Origin: JAXMAR01 sp046350295
GTDB taxonomy: Bacteria > Planctomycetota > Planctomycetia > Gemmatales > Gemmataceae
Direction of reading: 5' to 3'
Length of the DNA: 64,000 nt
Assembly: GCA_046350295.1 (NCBI GenBank)
Contig: JAXMAR010000022.1
Location: 45,688-109,687, forward strand
The notes under the pieces were generated by a model. The model had not been told where the DNA came from, searched no databases, and was given only the letters and a program-made list of their open reading frames with translations. Both the position numbers and the translations under genes were made by a program. Each line of letters opens with the position of its first letter. Within the stretch, counting starts at the first letter, position 1. This document shows positions 19,321 to 27,912 of the stretch, piece by piece.

Positions 19321-19434
19321 GATGTAACTCCTTCGGAGTAGGAGAGCCTTGTCTGGCGGCGGTCCCAACGTAGTCGCTGCGCGCCAACGCTGGGCTTCGA
19401 GGTGTAACGCCTCCGGCGTAGGGTTGGGGCGTGG
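19321..19434. repeat. 114-bp triple-hairpin repeat, copy 2
   Basis: Same layout and orientation as the copy at 18229: the CTCCTTCGGAG hairpin, the central CGCTGCGCGCCAACGCTGGG arm and the CGCCTCCGGCG hairpin. The central left arm has changed (CCCAACGTAGTCGC), so that hairpin is weaker here. Confidence 0.75.
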
Positions 19435-19887
19435 AGGTCGTCTGCGGAGCGCGGGGCGCGGGGCGCGTCCGAGCGGATGCCGGCGCGTTTTTTGCGCGGC
19501 GCGGCGGGCGGCGGTTGGTCAGGATCAAGTCGTTCTCGGCGTTGCGTTTTTGATTTCGTCGCGCCGGGGCAGAAGAGGGGGCGAGGGACGCGCTTGAAGC
19601 GGCGATCCGGAATTGTCGGCTGGCATTATGGTTATGGCGGCGCATAGATGTTGGTAGTCGATACGTCGCGCTGAGTGGGTGTGTGCGCGATGAGATGCGA
19701 CGAAACAGCTGGCCGCAAACGGGGCTGCGCGGTGTCTAGGTCAGCTGTCGCTCACGGCGGTTTCAAGGTTCGTTGTGGGTTTTCAGTAACGGTGGCAGTG
19801 TGAAACGAAATGAAACCAGCTCATCGAAGCGGGCTGTTGATTCGCGACTTGGAGGCGTCGCGACGGTCCCTCTGGGGGCCGACCGGC
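19435..19887. other. Non-coding stretch downstream of ribBA
   Basis: About 450 bp without a recognisable gene. It contains GC-rich simple runs (GCGCGGGGCGCGGGGCGCG) and no palindrome or promoter that I can support. Confidence 0.4.
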
Positions 19888-21135
19888 TCACATCTCGTCG
19901 AGCAAGTGCCCGAGCTTATCCTTCTTCGTCTTGAGGTACCGCCAGTTGTTCTCGTTCGCCGGCGCCTGGATCGGCACTCGCTCGACGATGTGCAGGCCGT
20001 AGCCGTCGAGGCCGACGACCTTGCGTGGGTTGTTCGTCAGGAGGCGGATATCGCGGACGCCGAGGTCCGTGAGGATCTGCGCGCCGATGCCGTAGTGGCG
20101 CAGGTCGGCCTTGTAGCCGAGGCGGTGGTTGGCCTCGACGGTGTCCAGCCCTTCGGCCTGCTGGAGCTTGTAGGCGCGGAGCTTGGGCAACAGGCCGATG
20201 CCGCGGCCTTCCTGGCGCATGTAGAGGACGACGCCTTTGCCCGCTTGCGCCACCTGCGTCATGGCCTGATGGAGCTGCGAGCCGCAGTCGCACAGGGCGC
20301 TGCCGAAGATGTCCCCCGTGAGGCATTGGCTGTGGATGCGCACCAGCACGGGTTCGGTCTGCACCGGGACGCTGCCGTTGACCTCGGCCCCGATGCCGCC
20401 GAGCGTCAACGCCAGGTGCGGCTCGGGATCGACCAGCGAAGTGTAGGGGATCAGGTCGAACGTGCCGAAGCGGGTGGGGAGCTTCAGGGTGAGTTCGCGG
20501 TGGATCAGCTTCTCCCGCTCGCGCCGGTATTTGATCAGGTCCTCGATGGTGCACATCTTGAGGCCATGGGCCGCGCAGAAGTCGCGCAGGTCCGGCAAGT
20601 GCGCCATGTGGCCGTCGGAGCGAACCACCTCGCAAATCACGGCGGCGGACTTGAAGCCGGCGAGGCGGGCGAGGTCGACGCTCCCCTCGGTGTGGCCGGC
20701 GCGGACGAGGACGCCGCCGTCGCGGGCGCGCAGTCCGTTGACGTGGCCGTAGCCGCGCACGAGGTCGTCGGGCCCGGAGCGCTCGTCGATGGCGACGGCG
20801 ACGGTGCGGGCGCGGTCGAAGGCGCTCGTGCCGGTGGTGATGCCGGAGCGGGCGTCGATGGTCTGGGTGAACGGGGTGGTCTGCGTGTCGATGTTGCCGC
20901 CGGCCTGGGGGAAGAGCTGGAGCCGGTCGCACATGTCGGAGGCGAGAGAGAGGCAAACGATGCCGCAGCCGTTGCGCATCATGAAGTTGATGGCCTCCGG
21001 CGTCGCCCTCTCGGCCGGAATGACGAGATCCCCCTCGTTCTCGCGATGCTCGTCGTCGACGAGGACGATCATGCGGCCGGCGCGCAGCTCGGCGATGGCT
21101 TCTTCGATGGGGCAGAAATCGTGGGAATGGGGCAT
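19888..21135 (-). CDS. ribBA: Bifunctional 3,4-dihydroxy-2-butanone 4-phosphate synthase / GTP cyclohydrolase II
   Basis: The 415-residue protein fuses the two entry enzymes of riboflavin synthesis. The RibB half has DDEHRENEGDLVIPAE (acidic metal-binding loop), TTGTSAFDR and RAGHTEGSVDLARLAG. The RibA half has VRIHSQCLTGDIFGS with the zinc site CLTGD...CDCG (Cys at the three expected places), RQEGRGIGL and TNNPRKV. All key residues appear present in both halves. It is a lone gene, with no other rib genes nearby. I found no FMN riboswitch in the short leader between 21136 and 21300. Confidence 0.95.
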   Translation of the reverse strand: MPHSHDFCPIEEAIAELRAGRMIVLVDDEHRENEGDLVIPAERATPEAINFMMRNGCGIVCLSLASDMCDRLQLFPQAGGNIDTQTTPFTQTIDARSGITTGTSAFDRARTVAVAIDERSGPDDLVRGYGHVNGLRARDGGVLVRAGHTEGSVDLARLAGFKSAAVICEVVRSDGHMAHLPDLRDFCAAHGLKMCTIEDLIKYRREREKLIHRELTLKLPTRFGTFDLIPYTSLVDPEPHLALTLGGIGAEVNGSVPVQTEPVLVRIHSQCLTGDIFGSALCDCGSQLHQAMTQVAQAGKGVVLYMRQEGRGIGLLPKLRAYKLQQAEGLDTVEANHRLGYKADLRHYGIGAQILTDLGVRDIRLLTNNPRKVVGLDGYGLHIVERVPIQAPANENNWRYLKTKKDKLGHLLDEM

Positions 21136-21479
21136 GTCGAACTCGGAGTGCGAACGAGGAGAACCTTCTTCATTGTAGCGATGAGCGATGGTTGGCGCGG
21201 GAGCTTTAACCCGATCTCGATGTCATGCGAGCGTGCGTGTCTCTTTCCGCACACCGCTGCCGAGATGGCACAGGTGTCCCAGCTTCGCCGAAAAAAAAAC
21301 GGGATTCTCAAGAGGCACGCTAACCCGTCCTTTTGTGCTTGATCTCGCCCCGCGTACCGGACTCCGAATTCGGGACCCTACTTAGGGGCACGAAACCTGC
21401 ATTTCGCTTTACCGTTGTCGCTCCTTTAGCCATTCGCCCGGAGAGATTCCAGGGGCCGGGCAACTATGGGAGGGTTGCC

Positions 21480-24002
21480 ATGTTCTCTCTGTTGAAACGG
21501 TGCGCCCGAATCTTGGTCCCAAAAGCACGCCGCAACACAAGACAGGGCTGGAGGGAACGAACGCGGAAGCTTTCCTTGGAAAGGCTGGAGGATCGCACCG
21601 TTCCCGCCGTCGGGGCGACCTTCTACCCACCGATCGTCACGCCGGGGACCGGCTTCGACGGCGTCGTACGGATCACTTGGCAGGTCTCCCCCGGCGCTTT
21701 TGGCGTTGGTTCTGGCGTCCTGCTCTACGATGGCCGTCATGTTTTGACCGCGGCTCACGTGGTCAGTGATAAGAATGGCGCGTTGCTCGTTCGCAATAAC
21801 GACATCACCTTTGAATTGCCTAACGGCGACCGGACCATCACCATCCCGGCGTCCCAGGCGTCGACGCTGATCCATGTTTATCCGGGCTGGACCGGGAACT
21901 GGGGCGACAGCCGTGATATTGCGATCATCGAGCTTCCGGAGATTGCCCCCGGAGGCCGCTCCAATGGCTTCGACCTGTATCGCAACACCGACGAGGTGGG
22001 ACAAACCTACACCATGATGGGGTATGGTATGGCGAACAACGACGGCAACCTGGGGTCGGAAAAGCCTGACGGAACACTCGCTCCCGGCGCGATCGGCGCC
22101 GGTGTCGACAAGAGAGAAAGCTCCAACGTCTTTGAATTCGCCGATACCAATTACCTCAAGTACGATTTTGACGACGGTACCGCCGCTCACGACGCCGGGG
22201 CCATCGTGTACGGTGTGTCCGACCTGGGATTGGGAAATAACACGGAATCGATCCAGGCTGGCGGGGATTCCGGTGGCCCGTTCTTCCTCGGCAACCGGAT
22301 CGCGGGCGTGGTCTCCGGGCGAGCATCCAGCAGCGTCGACGTTTCCGTCAATGACTCCACCTTCGGCGAGATCGGTGTCCTCCCACGCATATCCAGTTTC
22401 GCGTCCTGGATCGATTCCCAGATCGATGACAGCAACGTTTCTGTCGTGTTGAACATGGGCAACCAGCCCGTCGGCGCCGACGGAAACGCGGACACCATCC
22501 GGGTCACCCTCGACGGCTCGTTGTTCGACCTCTACGTGAACGGCGTCCTGTACTACCGCGACAGCCCTTCGGACATCGCCTCGATTCGCATCGTGGGTTC
22601 GAGCGATCCCGACAGCTTGGTCGTCGATTTCCGTTTCGGCAATGCTATTCCCGTCGGCACCCTCGGCGGTCCCCCCGGCGGCCTCTCGTTCGACGGCTCG
22701 TTCGGTGGCGTCGATCAGATCACGCTCGTCGGCGGAAACTTCGACACGGTGACGCATGGCCTCGGAGGCAAACTGAGCTTTCCAACTGGCAGAATTGATT
22801 TCTCAGACGGGACAACGACAACAACCATTGGCTATGTCAACACCGAGTTCGTCCACGACCGCACCGTAGCCAAAGACCTTTTCATCAATAGCCAGCCCTT
22901 TGGAGGAACGCAGATGTACCTCGGTGACGACGGCCTGGACAACGATGTCACCGTGGTATCCGCCTTCGCTGGCCCCCTGGATGTGTTCGCGACGCTCGAC
23001 TTCTACACGCCTGGCCGCAGTCTCACCCTGAACGGTGACGACGATCCCAATCAGATCACCGTCTTGCCGCTCGACGCGAACTTCAACAAGCCGGTGTTCA
23101 TCAACGGCCTCGGCGGGAAGGACACCATCGACGCCCAGTTCTGCGAAATCCCTCTCTGGATCACCGGCGGTCCCGGCGACGATGTCATCACCGGCGGCGC
23201 CAACACCGACCTGATCTCCGGCGGCGAGGGAAACGACACGATCTCCGCCGGTGGCACGCGCACGCTCACGTTCATCGGCACGAGCCCGTCCATCGCGAAC
23301 TCCGCGGCCGCCCTCTATCTGCGCGACGTGCAGAGCTCCAATATCTTCCGTTTCGTGTGCAACTTCCCCACGCCGCTGCCGCAGCCGCAGTTGGACACCG
23401 GGCGCATTGCCGCCAGCGGCTGGCGCATTACTCCGGATGTCAGCGGCGCCTACCGTCTCCTGTTCACAAGCGTTCGCCCCGGTTTCCTCATTACAGGCAA
23501 CATCCTCTATGGCGCCGTGAACGAGGGTGTCGTCGACATCGTGACCTCCTTCGGTCGTGCCCGCTACCTCATGCGTTCCGGCGACAACAACGTGATGCTG
23601 GGCGACGCCGGGGACGATACGATCTTTGGCGGCAACGGCCGCGACATCCTGATCGGCGGCATCGGCGCCGATCACCTGTACGGCGGCCGGGGCGAAGACA
23701 TCCTGATCGGCGGCGCAACCTGGTACGACAACTACGGTCTGGGGCTCGTGGCCATGCTGAACGAATGGAATTCGCAACGGGACTACGCGACGCGAATCGC
23801 CAACCTGAGCGGAACCGGCTCGGGGCCGCGTCTGAACAACGGCTATTTCCTGAACCGCTTCACCGTGATCGATGACTCGGCACGGGACGAGCTTTTTGGC
23901 GACCCGGTCGGATCGACCTTGGGCGACCTCGATTGGTTCTTCCAGGCGCCGTATGACGCGCTGATGGACCGGAAGGCCGGCGAGACCATAACCAACTACT
24001 GA
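21480..24002 (+). CDS. Secreted trypsin-like serine protease with GGxGxD calcium-binding repeats
   Basis: Start is ATG 21480 after GGGAGG; the product is 840 residues. The N-terminus carries the planctomycete LEPR-XLL-type signal (LERLEDRTVPA at 33-43). The S1 protease triad is complete: His-93 in VLTAAHVV, Asp-146 in RDIAIIEL, Ser-264 in GGDSGGPFF. A beta-rich middle part follows. The C-terminal region has RTX-like repeats (GGPGDDVITGG, GGEGNDTISAGG, GDAGDDTIFGGNGRD, GGRGEDILIGG) that would bind calcium. It is likely exported and surface-attached. The fusion of a protease to RTX repeats suggests calcium-dependent folding outside the cell. The gene is followed by a terminator. Confidence 0.85.
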   Translation: MFSLLKRCARILVPKARRNTRQGWRERTRKLSLERLEDRTVPAVGATFYPPIVTPGTGFDGVVRITWQVSPGAFGVGSGVLLYDGRHVLTAAHVVSDKNGALLVRNNDITFELPNGDRTITIPASQASTLIHVYPGWTGNWGDSRDIAIIELPEIAPGGRSNGFDLYRNTDEVGQTYTMMGYGMANNDGNLGSEKPDGTLAPGAIGAGVDKRESSNVFEFADTNYLKYDFDDGTAAHDAGAIVYGVSDLGLGNNTESIQAGGDSGGPFFLGNRIAGVVSGRASSSVDVSVNDSTFGEIGVLPRISSFASWIDSQIDDSNVSVVLNMGNQPVGADGNADTIRVTLDGSLFDLYVNGVLYYRDSPSDIASIRIVGSSDPDSLVVDFRFGNAIPVGTLGGPPGGLSFDGSFGGVDQITLVGGNFDTVTHGLGGKLSFPTGRIDFSDGTTTTTIGYVNTEFVHDRTVAKDLFINSQPFGGTQMYLGDDGLDNDVTVVSAFAGPLDVFATLDFYTPGRSLTLNGDDDPNQITVLPLDANFNKPVFINGLGGKDTIDAQFCEIPLWITGGPGDDVITGGANTDLISGGEGNDTISAGGTRTLTFIGTSPSIANSAAALYLRDVQSSNIFRFVCNFPTPLPQPQLDTGRIAASGWRITPDVSGAYRLLFTSVRPGFLITGNILYGAVNEGVVDIVTSFGRARYLMRSGDNNVMLGDAGDDTIFGGNGRDILIGGIGADHLYGGRGEDILIGGATWYDNYGLGLVAMLNEWNSQRDYATRIANLSGTGSGPRLNNGYFLNRFTVIDDSARDELFGDPVGSTLGDLDWFFQAPYDALMDRKAGETITNY

Positions 24003-24041
24003 TCCAGTGCCGTTTCCTTTGTGCCGCCCCGACAACGAATG

Positions 24042-24068
24042 CCCCGGCCATGCCGGGGTTTCTCTTGG
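24042..24068 (+). terminator. Rho-independent-type terminator after the secreted protease gene
   Basis: CCCCGGC-CAT-GCCGGGG (24042-24058) forms a 7-bp GC stem followed by TTTCTCTT. It lies 40 bases after the protease stop codon. Confidence 0.7.
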
Positions 24069-24241
24069 TTGCCGGTGCGGGAACCGCAACCGACAACGTC
24101 GTTTACATCCTGCATTTGAATTAGTAAAAGAATAACGACGTCTTCGGAGGCCAAAACGACGCGATGCAAACGGATGGCCTTCTTGCCGCTCACGAGAAGA
24201 AACACCCGGCGTCCTGAACCTTGGACCAACGAGGACTCATC

Positions 24242-25210
24242 ATGAGACGTGCAGCCTTTCTGTTCCTGGCTTTCGTTCTGGCCGCCGGCTCGTCCGATGC
24301 GAGCCCGTTCCTCTTCACGCTCGATCCCGCGTCGCCAACCGTCAATGGGGTAACGATCACTCCCGCGGACATTCTGGCGACTCCTCCGCCGACAACGGTC
24401 GTTCCAGGAAGCGCCCTCGGCTTGCAGACGTTTTTTCCGCTCTTTTATGACCATGTCAACGCTCTTTCCTTTGGACAGGATTCCATTTCCAGGAATGTCT
24501 ATTTCTCCGTGGACCGGCTTTCGCAGGGGCTCCCCGGTTCCGCGGTCGAGACCCAGTTTCTCCTCGGGGACGCCGCCGGGAGCATCTTCACATCGGGCTT
24601 GAATGGAAGCAATTCCTTGTTCGCCACGCCCTCGAGCCTGGGCCTTGTGCCGGGATTTTTCGGGGACGATGTGGCTTCGCTGGCCTTGATCCAATCCGGC
24701 GCGGATCGCGCCTACTTCTCCATCGATCTTTTTTCGACCTCCAACATCCTCAACCCGGGCCTGTCCGCCAGCATTCTGGTGTCCATAGGCGCGGGTACGT
24801 TCCAGGTCTTCGCGACGCCTGCCGACATCGGCCTGAACATTCTCGATGATATCGATGGGCTGGTTCTTCTCGACAGGGGGCGGCCCGGCATCCTCGATCC
24901 GGGAGTGGACCTGGCCCTGTTCTCGCTGAGCACTTTTTCGAACTCGGTCCTGCCCCCGAACAGCTTCGTTTCCTCGGCCGACATCCTCTTCACCGATTTC
25001 CAAGGCAGCTACTCCGTTTTCGCCAGCGCGGCGGACCTCGGGTTGCGGCCGGATGACGAACTCAATGCCCTGGCCACCGACATTGTCCCGGAGCCGGCGA
25101 GCCTGCTTCTTTGGATTGGGTTGGCGGCCGCCGGCGTCGGAATCGTCCTGAGCCAGCGGGGCCTCGGGGTAACACGACTCCGCGCGGAACCGGCTCGAGG
25201 CCGCGCTTGA
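24242..25210 (+). CDS. PEP-CTERM sorting-domain protein
   Basis: The 322-residue exported protein has a signal peptide (RRAAFLFLAFVLAAGSSDA) and a C-terminal PEP-CTERM tripartite tail. The tail consists of VPEPASLLLW, a hydrophobic helix ending VGIVLSQRG, and a basic end with several Arg. Such proteins are sorted by an exosortase to the cell surface or the exopolysaccharide matrix. The body is built of repeated segments (FATPSSLGLVPGFFGDD, FATPADIGLNILDDID, FASAADLGLRPDDELN), three copies of a roughly 90-residue unit. No exosortase is in the window. The function of the repeat unit is unknown. Confidence 0.85.
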   Translation: MRRAAFLFLAFVLAAGSSDASPFLFTLDPASPTVNGVTITPADILATPPPTTVVPGSALGLQTFFPLFYDHVNALSFGQDSISRNVYFSVDRLSQGLPGSAVETQFLLGDAAGSIFTSGLNGSNSLFATPSSLGLVPGFFGDDVASLALIQSGADRAYFSIDLFSTSNILNPGLSASILVSIGAGTFQVFATPADIGLNILDDIDGLVLLDRGRPGILDPGVDLALFSLSTFSNSVLPPNSFVSSADILFTDFQGSYSVFASAADLGLRPDDELNALATDIVPEPASLLLWIGLAAAGVGIVLSQRGLGVTRLRAEPARGRA

Positions 25211-25271
25211 TATTTATCCCAGCCTCACGCTCCGTTCATCCCCCCTTCGCATGGCTGTGCTACAAACAGCC

Positions 25272-25976
25272 ATGCGAACACTCATCCTGTCCGACGTTCA
25301 TCTGGGCAACAAGCACTGTAGCGTGCCCTTGTTGAACGAAGTGCTCGACACGGTTCAGTTCGATCGCCTGATCCTCAACGGCGACACGCTGCAGAGCGTC
25401 AATCTCCGCAAGATGTGCGGCTCGCACTGGGCCCTGCTGGATCGTTTCCGCCGCCTGGCCAAAGAACGGGAACTGGTCCTCATCCGCGGCAACCACGATC
25501 ACGAGACCGACTACAACCCCAGCCTCAACGGCCAGAACCCGCTCCTGGGCACGCATGCCGTGCTGCCCGGCCTCCTGGAAACGCCGATGCTCGAGGAATA
25601 CGCGATCGAGGTCGGCCCGCGCAAGTACGCCATCCTCCACGGCGACCGCTTCGACCCGACGCTGCGCTATCCGATGATGACCGATGTCGCCTGCTTCTGC
25701 TACCAGCTCACCACCAAGATCAACAAGAAGCTGGCCAAGTGGCTCAAGAAAAAATCGAAGCGCTGGAGCGGCGTCCTGCGCCTGGTCCGCGAGCATTCCA
25801 TCACCCTCGCCCGCCAACGTAATCTCGACGGCATCATCACCGGCCATACCCACTTCAGCGAGGACTCGTACGACGGCGACACCCACTATGTCAACTCCGG
25901 CTGCTGGACGGAATACCCGTGCTCGTACCTCACCGTTGACGGAGGCGCCATCACCCTGCATCACCAGACCGATTGA
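25272..25976 (+). CDS. LpxH/YbbF-like metallophosphoesterase
   Basis: The 234-residue protein shows the complete calcineurin-like metal site: SDVHLG (residues 8-13), NGDTLQ, RGNHDHE, an ILHGDRFD block, and GHTHF near residue 195. This motif set and the length resemble UDP-2,3-diacylglucosamine hydrolases (LpxH-type) and related phosphoesterases. The substrate is not proven, because the middle helical insert (KLAKWLKKKSKRWSG) differs from classic LpxH. The ATG at 25272 gives the natural start. It lies 90 bp before a GtrA gene on the same strand, which may indicate a cell-envelope role. Confidence 0.8.
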   Translation: MRTLILSDVHLGNKHCSVPLLNEVLDTVQFDRLILNGDTLQSVNLRKMCGSHWALLDRFRRLAKERELVLIRGNHDHETDYNPSLNGQNPLLGTHAVLPGLLETPMLEEYAIEVGPRKYAILHGDRFDPTLRYPMMTDVACFCYQLTTKINKKLAKWLKKKSKRWSGVLRLVREHSITLARQRNLDGIITGHTHFSEDSYDGDTHYVNSGCWTEYPCSYLTVDGGAITLHHQTD

Positions 25977-26039
25977 GCTCCAACGGCAGGAAAAAAGGGC
26001 CATTCCTGATGACGCCCTCGTCCGCGCTACCTTCCTTTG

Positions 26040-26576
26040 ATGCGCGTTTCCTATCATGTCTTCATGCCGCCCCCATCCTCAATCAGCTTCGGGCAACGCC
26101 TCCTCATCTTTCTCCGCAGCGGCATTGTCGGCCTCCTGGCCACCGTCAGCGATCTGGGCTCGCTCGCCATGATGGTGCGCGTCTTCGGCTGGTCCCCGCA
26201 GGCCGCCAACGTGCCGAGTCTTTTCCTCGGCCTGATCGTGATCTTCGTGGGCAACAAGTACTTTGCCTTCCGTGACCGCTCGCGCGGCGTCCTCAAGCAG
26301 GGCGGCAAGTTCCTCCTCATCGAGATCGGCGCCATTCTCCTCAACATCCTCTTCTTTCACCTGCTCGTCACCTTTACCGGGCTCGTGCAGTGGCCGGAGG
26401 TGGCGCGGCTGATCGGCACGAACGTCACCTACCTTGGCTTCAGTTATCCGCTCTGGAGTATCTTCGTGTTCCGGCCGGAAACAACGCCGGAAACGGAGTC
26501 GCCCGCCGTCGCAGATTCCGTGGCGGACTGCGTTGACAAGACGCCGGTGGTGGGTTTGGGAAAAGAAGAGGCGTGA
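26040..26576 (+). CDS. GtrA-family membrane protein
   Basis: The protein of about 178 residues has four membrane helices: FLRSGIVGLLATVSDLGSLAM, the second after NVPSLFLGLIVIFVGNKYFAF, the third in EIGAILLNILFFHLLV, and the fourth in LGFSYPLWSIFVF. The NKYFAF motif after helix 2 is typical of GtrA proteins, which move lipid-linked sugars or teichoic precursors across the membrane. Several starts are possible (TTG 26037, ATG 26040, ATG 26064), none with a strong ribosome-binding site. The Asp/Glu-rich tail of about 40 residues is not part of the family core. Confidence 0.8.
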   Translation: MRVSYHVFMPPPSSISFGQRLLIFLRSGIVGLLATVSDLGSLAMMVRVFGWSPQAANVPSLFLGLIVIFVGNKYFAFRDRSRGVLKQGGKFLLIEIGAILLNILFFHLLVTFTGLVQWPEVARLIGTNVTYLGFSYPLWSIFVFRPETTPETESPAVADSVADCVDKTPVVGLGKEEA

Positions 26577-26599
26577 AGGTTCTTCGACGCCTGATCCTC

Positions 26600-26605
26600 T
26601 ACAAT
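26600..26605 (+). promoter_or_regulatory. Putative -10 box upstream of scpB
   Basis: A TACAAT hexamer lies 26 bases before the scpB start. The same hexamer precedes other genes here (18150 minus, 35390, 39572, 55730). No convincing -35 box is visible. Confidence 0.4.
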
Positions 26606-26631
26606 CCAGGGGAAAGCGACGGGATTCGACG

Positions 26632-27291
26632 ATGCGGCAGTTTCTCGAGCAAAGACGCGGCCCGGAGCATCGCCGGCCAACGAGCGCCCTGCCGTGCGAC
26701 CATGGCGCCCCGCTGGCGCGGCGTCTCGCTGTAGGCGCGGATGGCGCCGCGCGTGTGGCCGATCCCCTGGCGCGCGACGCCGGCCTGGCGCTCGTCGAGG
26801 CTGCCCTGTTCGCCGCCGACGAACCTCTGTCGCCGCGCAAGCTGGCGCAGCTCGCCGGTCTGGCCGACGGCGGCAGCGTACGGCGACTGCTCAGGACGCT
26901 CCAGGCCTTTTACGAGGAAAGTCAGACGGCCTTTCAAGTCGAGGAAGTCGCGGGCGGTTTTCAACTCCTCACCCGGCCCGCCTTCCACCGCTGGCTCGCC
27001 GGCGCTCGCCGCCAAAGCCACGACCTGCGTCTCACCCCGGCCATGCGCGAGACGCTCGCCATCATCGCCTATCGCCAGCCGATCATGCGCGCCGAGATCG
27101 AGAGCATCCGCGGCGTGCAATGCGCCGAGACGCTGCGCTTGCTCATGGAGAAGGGGTTGGTCCGGATTACCGGCCGGCACGACTCGCTAGGACGGCCCGT
27201 GCTCTACGGCACGACGCGGAAGTTCCTGCAGATCTACGGCCTCAAGGGGCTGGAAGATTTGCCGAAGGCGGAGAAGCCGTCAGGCTCCTGA
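26632..27291 (+). CDS. scpB: Segregation and condensation protein B
   Basis: The 219-residue protein contains the two winged-helix domains of ScpB: DAGLALVEAALFAADEPLSP at the first, and TPAMRETLAIIAYRQPIMRAE (here in two parts) with ESIRGVQCAETLRLLMEKGLV in the second. The family's closing signature GRPVLYGTTRKFLQIYGL is present. ScpB works with ScpA and SMC in chromosome condensation. The first 45 residues are not conserved-looking and could reflect a lineage-specific extension or a later start. The 3' end overlaps the convergent HD-hydrolase gene by 12 bases. scpA is not in the window. Confidence 0.9.
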   Translation: MRQFLEQRRGPEHRRPTSALPCDHGAPLARRLAVGADGAARVADPLARDAGLALVEAALFAADEPLSPRKLAQLAGLADGGSVRRLLRTLQAFYEESQTAFQVEEVAGGFQLLTRPAFHRWLAGARRQSHDLRLTPAMRETLAIIAYRQPIMRAEIESIRGVQCAETLRLLMEKGLVRITGRHDSLGRPVLYGTTRKFLQIYGLKGLEDLPKAEKPSGS

Positions 27292-27909
27292 TCCCTCCAA
27301 GCGTTTGAGCGCGCGCTCGAGGTTGGCGCGGGCTGGCGCCTCATATCGATGTTGAAAGAAGTCGGTCGCAAACAGGCGCGGACGCGCCAGGAAGCGGCGC
27401 AAGATGCCGCCGCGCTCCCTGCGGTACGTTTGCTCCGGAACCCACGCGTACTCGCGGCGGATGCCGAAGTCGTAGCGGTCGAAGACATCCGGCTCGCGCC
27501 CGAGGATTGACAGATCGATGTCGACAAGAAGCGCCGCATCCGTACTGCCGGGTGGCTCCGTGTGCTTGGTCGCCAGGACCAGGGCGACGACCCGTTCAAC
27601 GCGCTCCTGGGCCGCGCCGCTTGCCGTCAAGGCGGACGACGCCCAGGCCGCGCTGCGTTCCTCGTTGTCGGCTCGGCGCGAATCGTAGACGGCGTCGTGG
27701 AACCACAAAGCGATTTCGATTTCGTCGGGATGTACGGCGCAAGCGCGGCAGGCGTCGAGTTCGCCGAGACAGTCGAGGATGTGAGCGGCGTTGTGATAGG
27801 CGCGCTCGGGCGCCGCATAGGAATCGGCAAGCGCGACGAAGAGGTCGTCAGGGGGAGGCTTCCCTGTCAACCGTTCCCAGGTTCGAAGGAATCGGTGGCA
27901 GTCGAGCAT
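27280..27909 (-). CDS. HD-superfamily metal-dependent phosphohydrolase
   Basis: The 209-residue protein belongs to the HD hydrolases of the 'predicted metal-dependent' group. The metal ligands show as YHNAAHILDCL, ALWFHDAVYD (HD pair) and ATKHTEP, with VDIDLSILG further on. Members of this group often act on nucleotides, but no substrate is known. The reading frame overlaps scpB at the 3' end and starts only a few bases from the 3' end of tsaD on the same strand, so it may be read through from the tsaD operon. Confidence 0.82.
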   Translation of the reverse strand: MLDCHRFLRTWERLTGKPPPDDLFVALADSYAAPERAYHNAAHILDCLGELDACRACAVHPDEIEIALWFHDAVYDSRRADNEERSAAWASSALTASGAAQERVERVVALVLATKHTEPPGSTDAALLVDIDLSILGREPDVFDRYDFGIRREYAWVPEQTYRRERGGILRRFLARPRLFATDFFQHRYEAPARANLERALKRLEGSGA

Positions 27910-27912
27910 TTG

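Noticed and set aside
21136..21300. FMN riboswitch upstream of ribBA
   Set aside because: The leader is short and shows none of the conserved RFN-element blocks I know.
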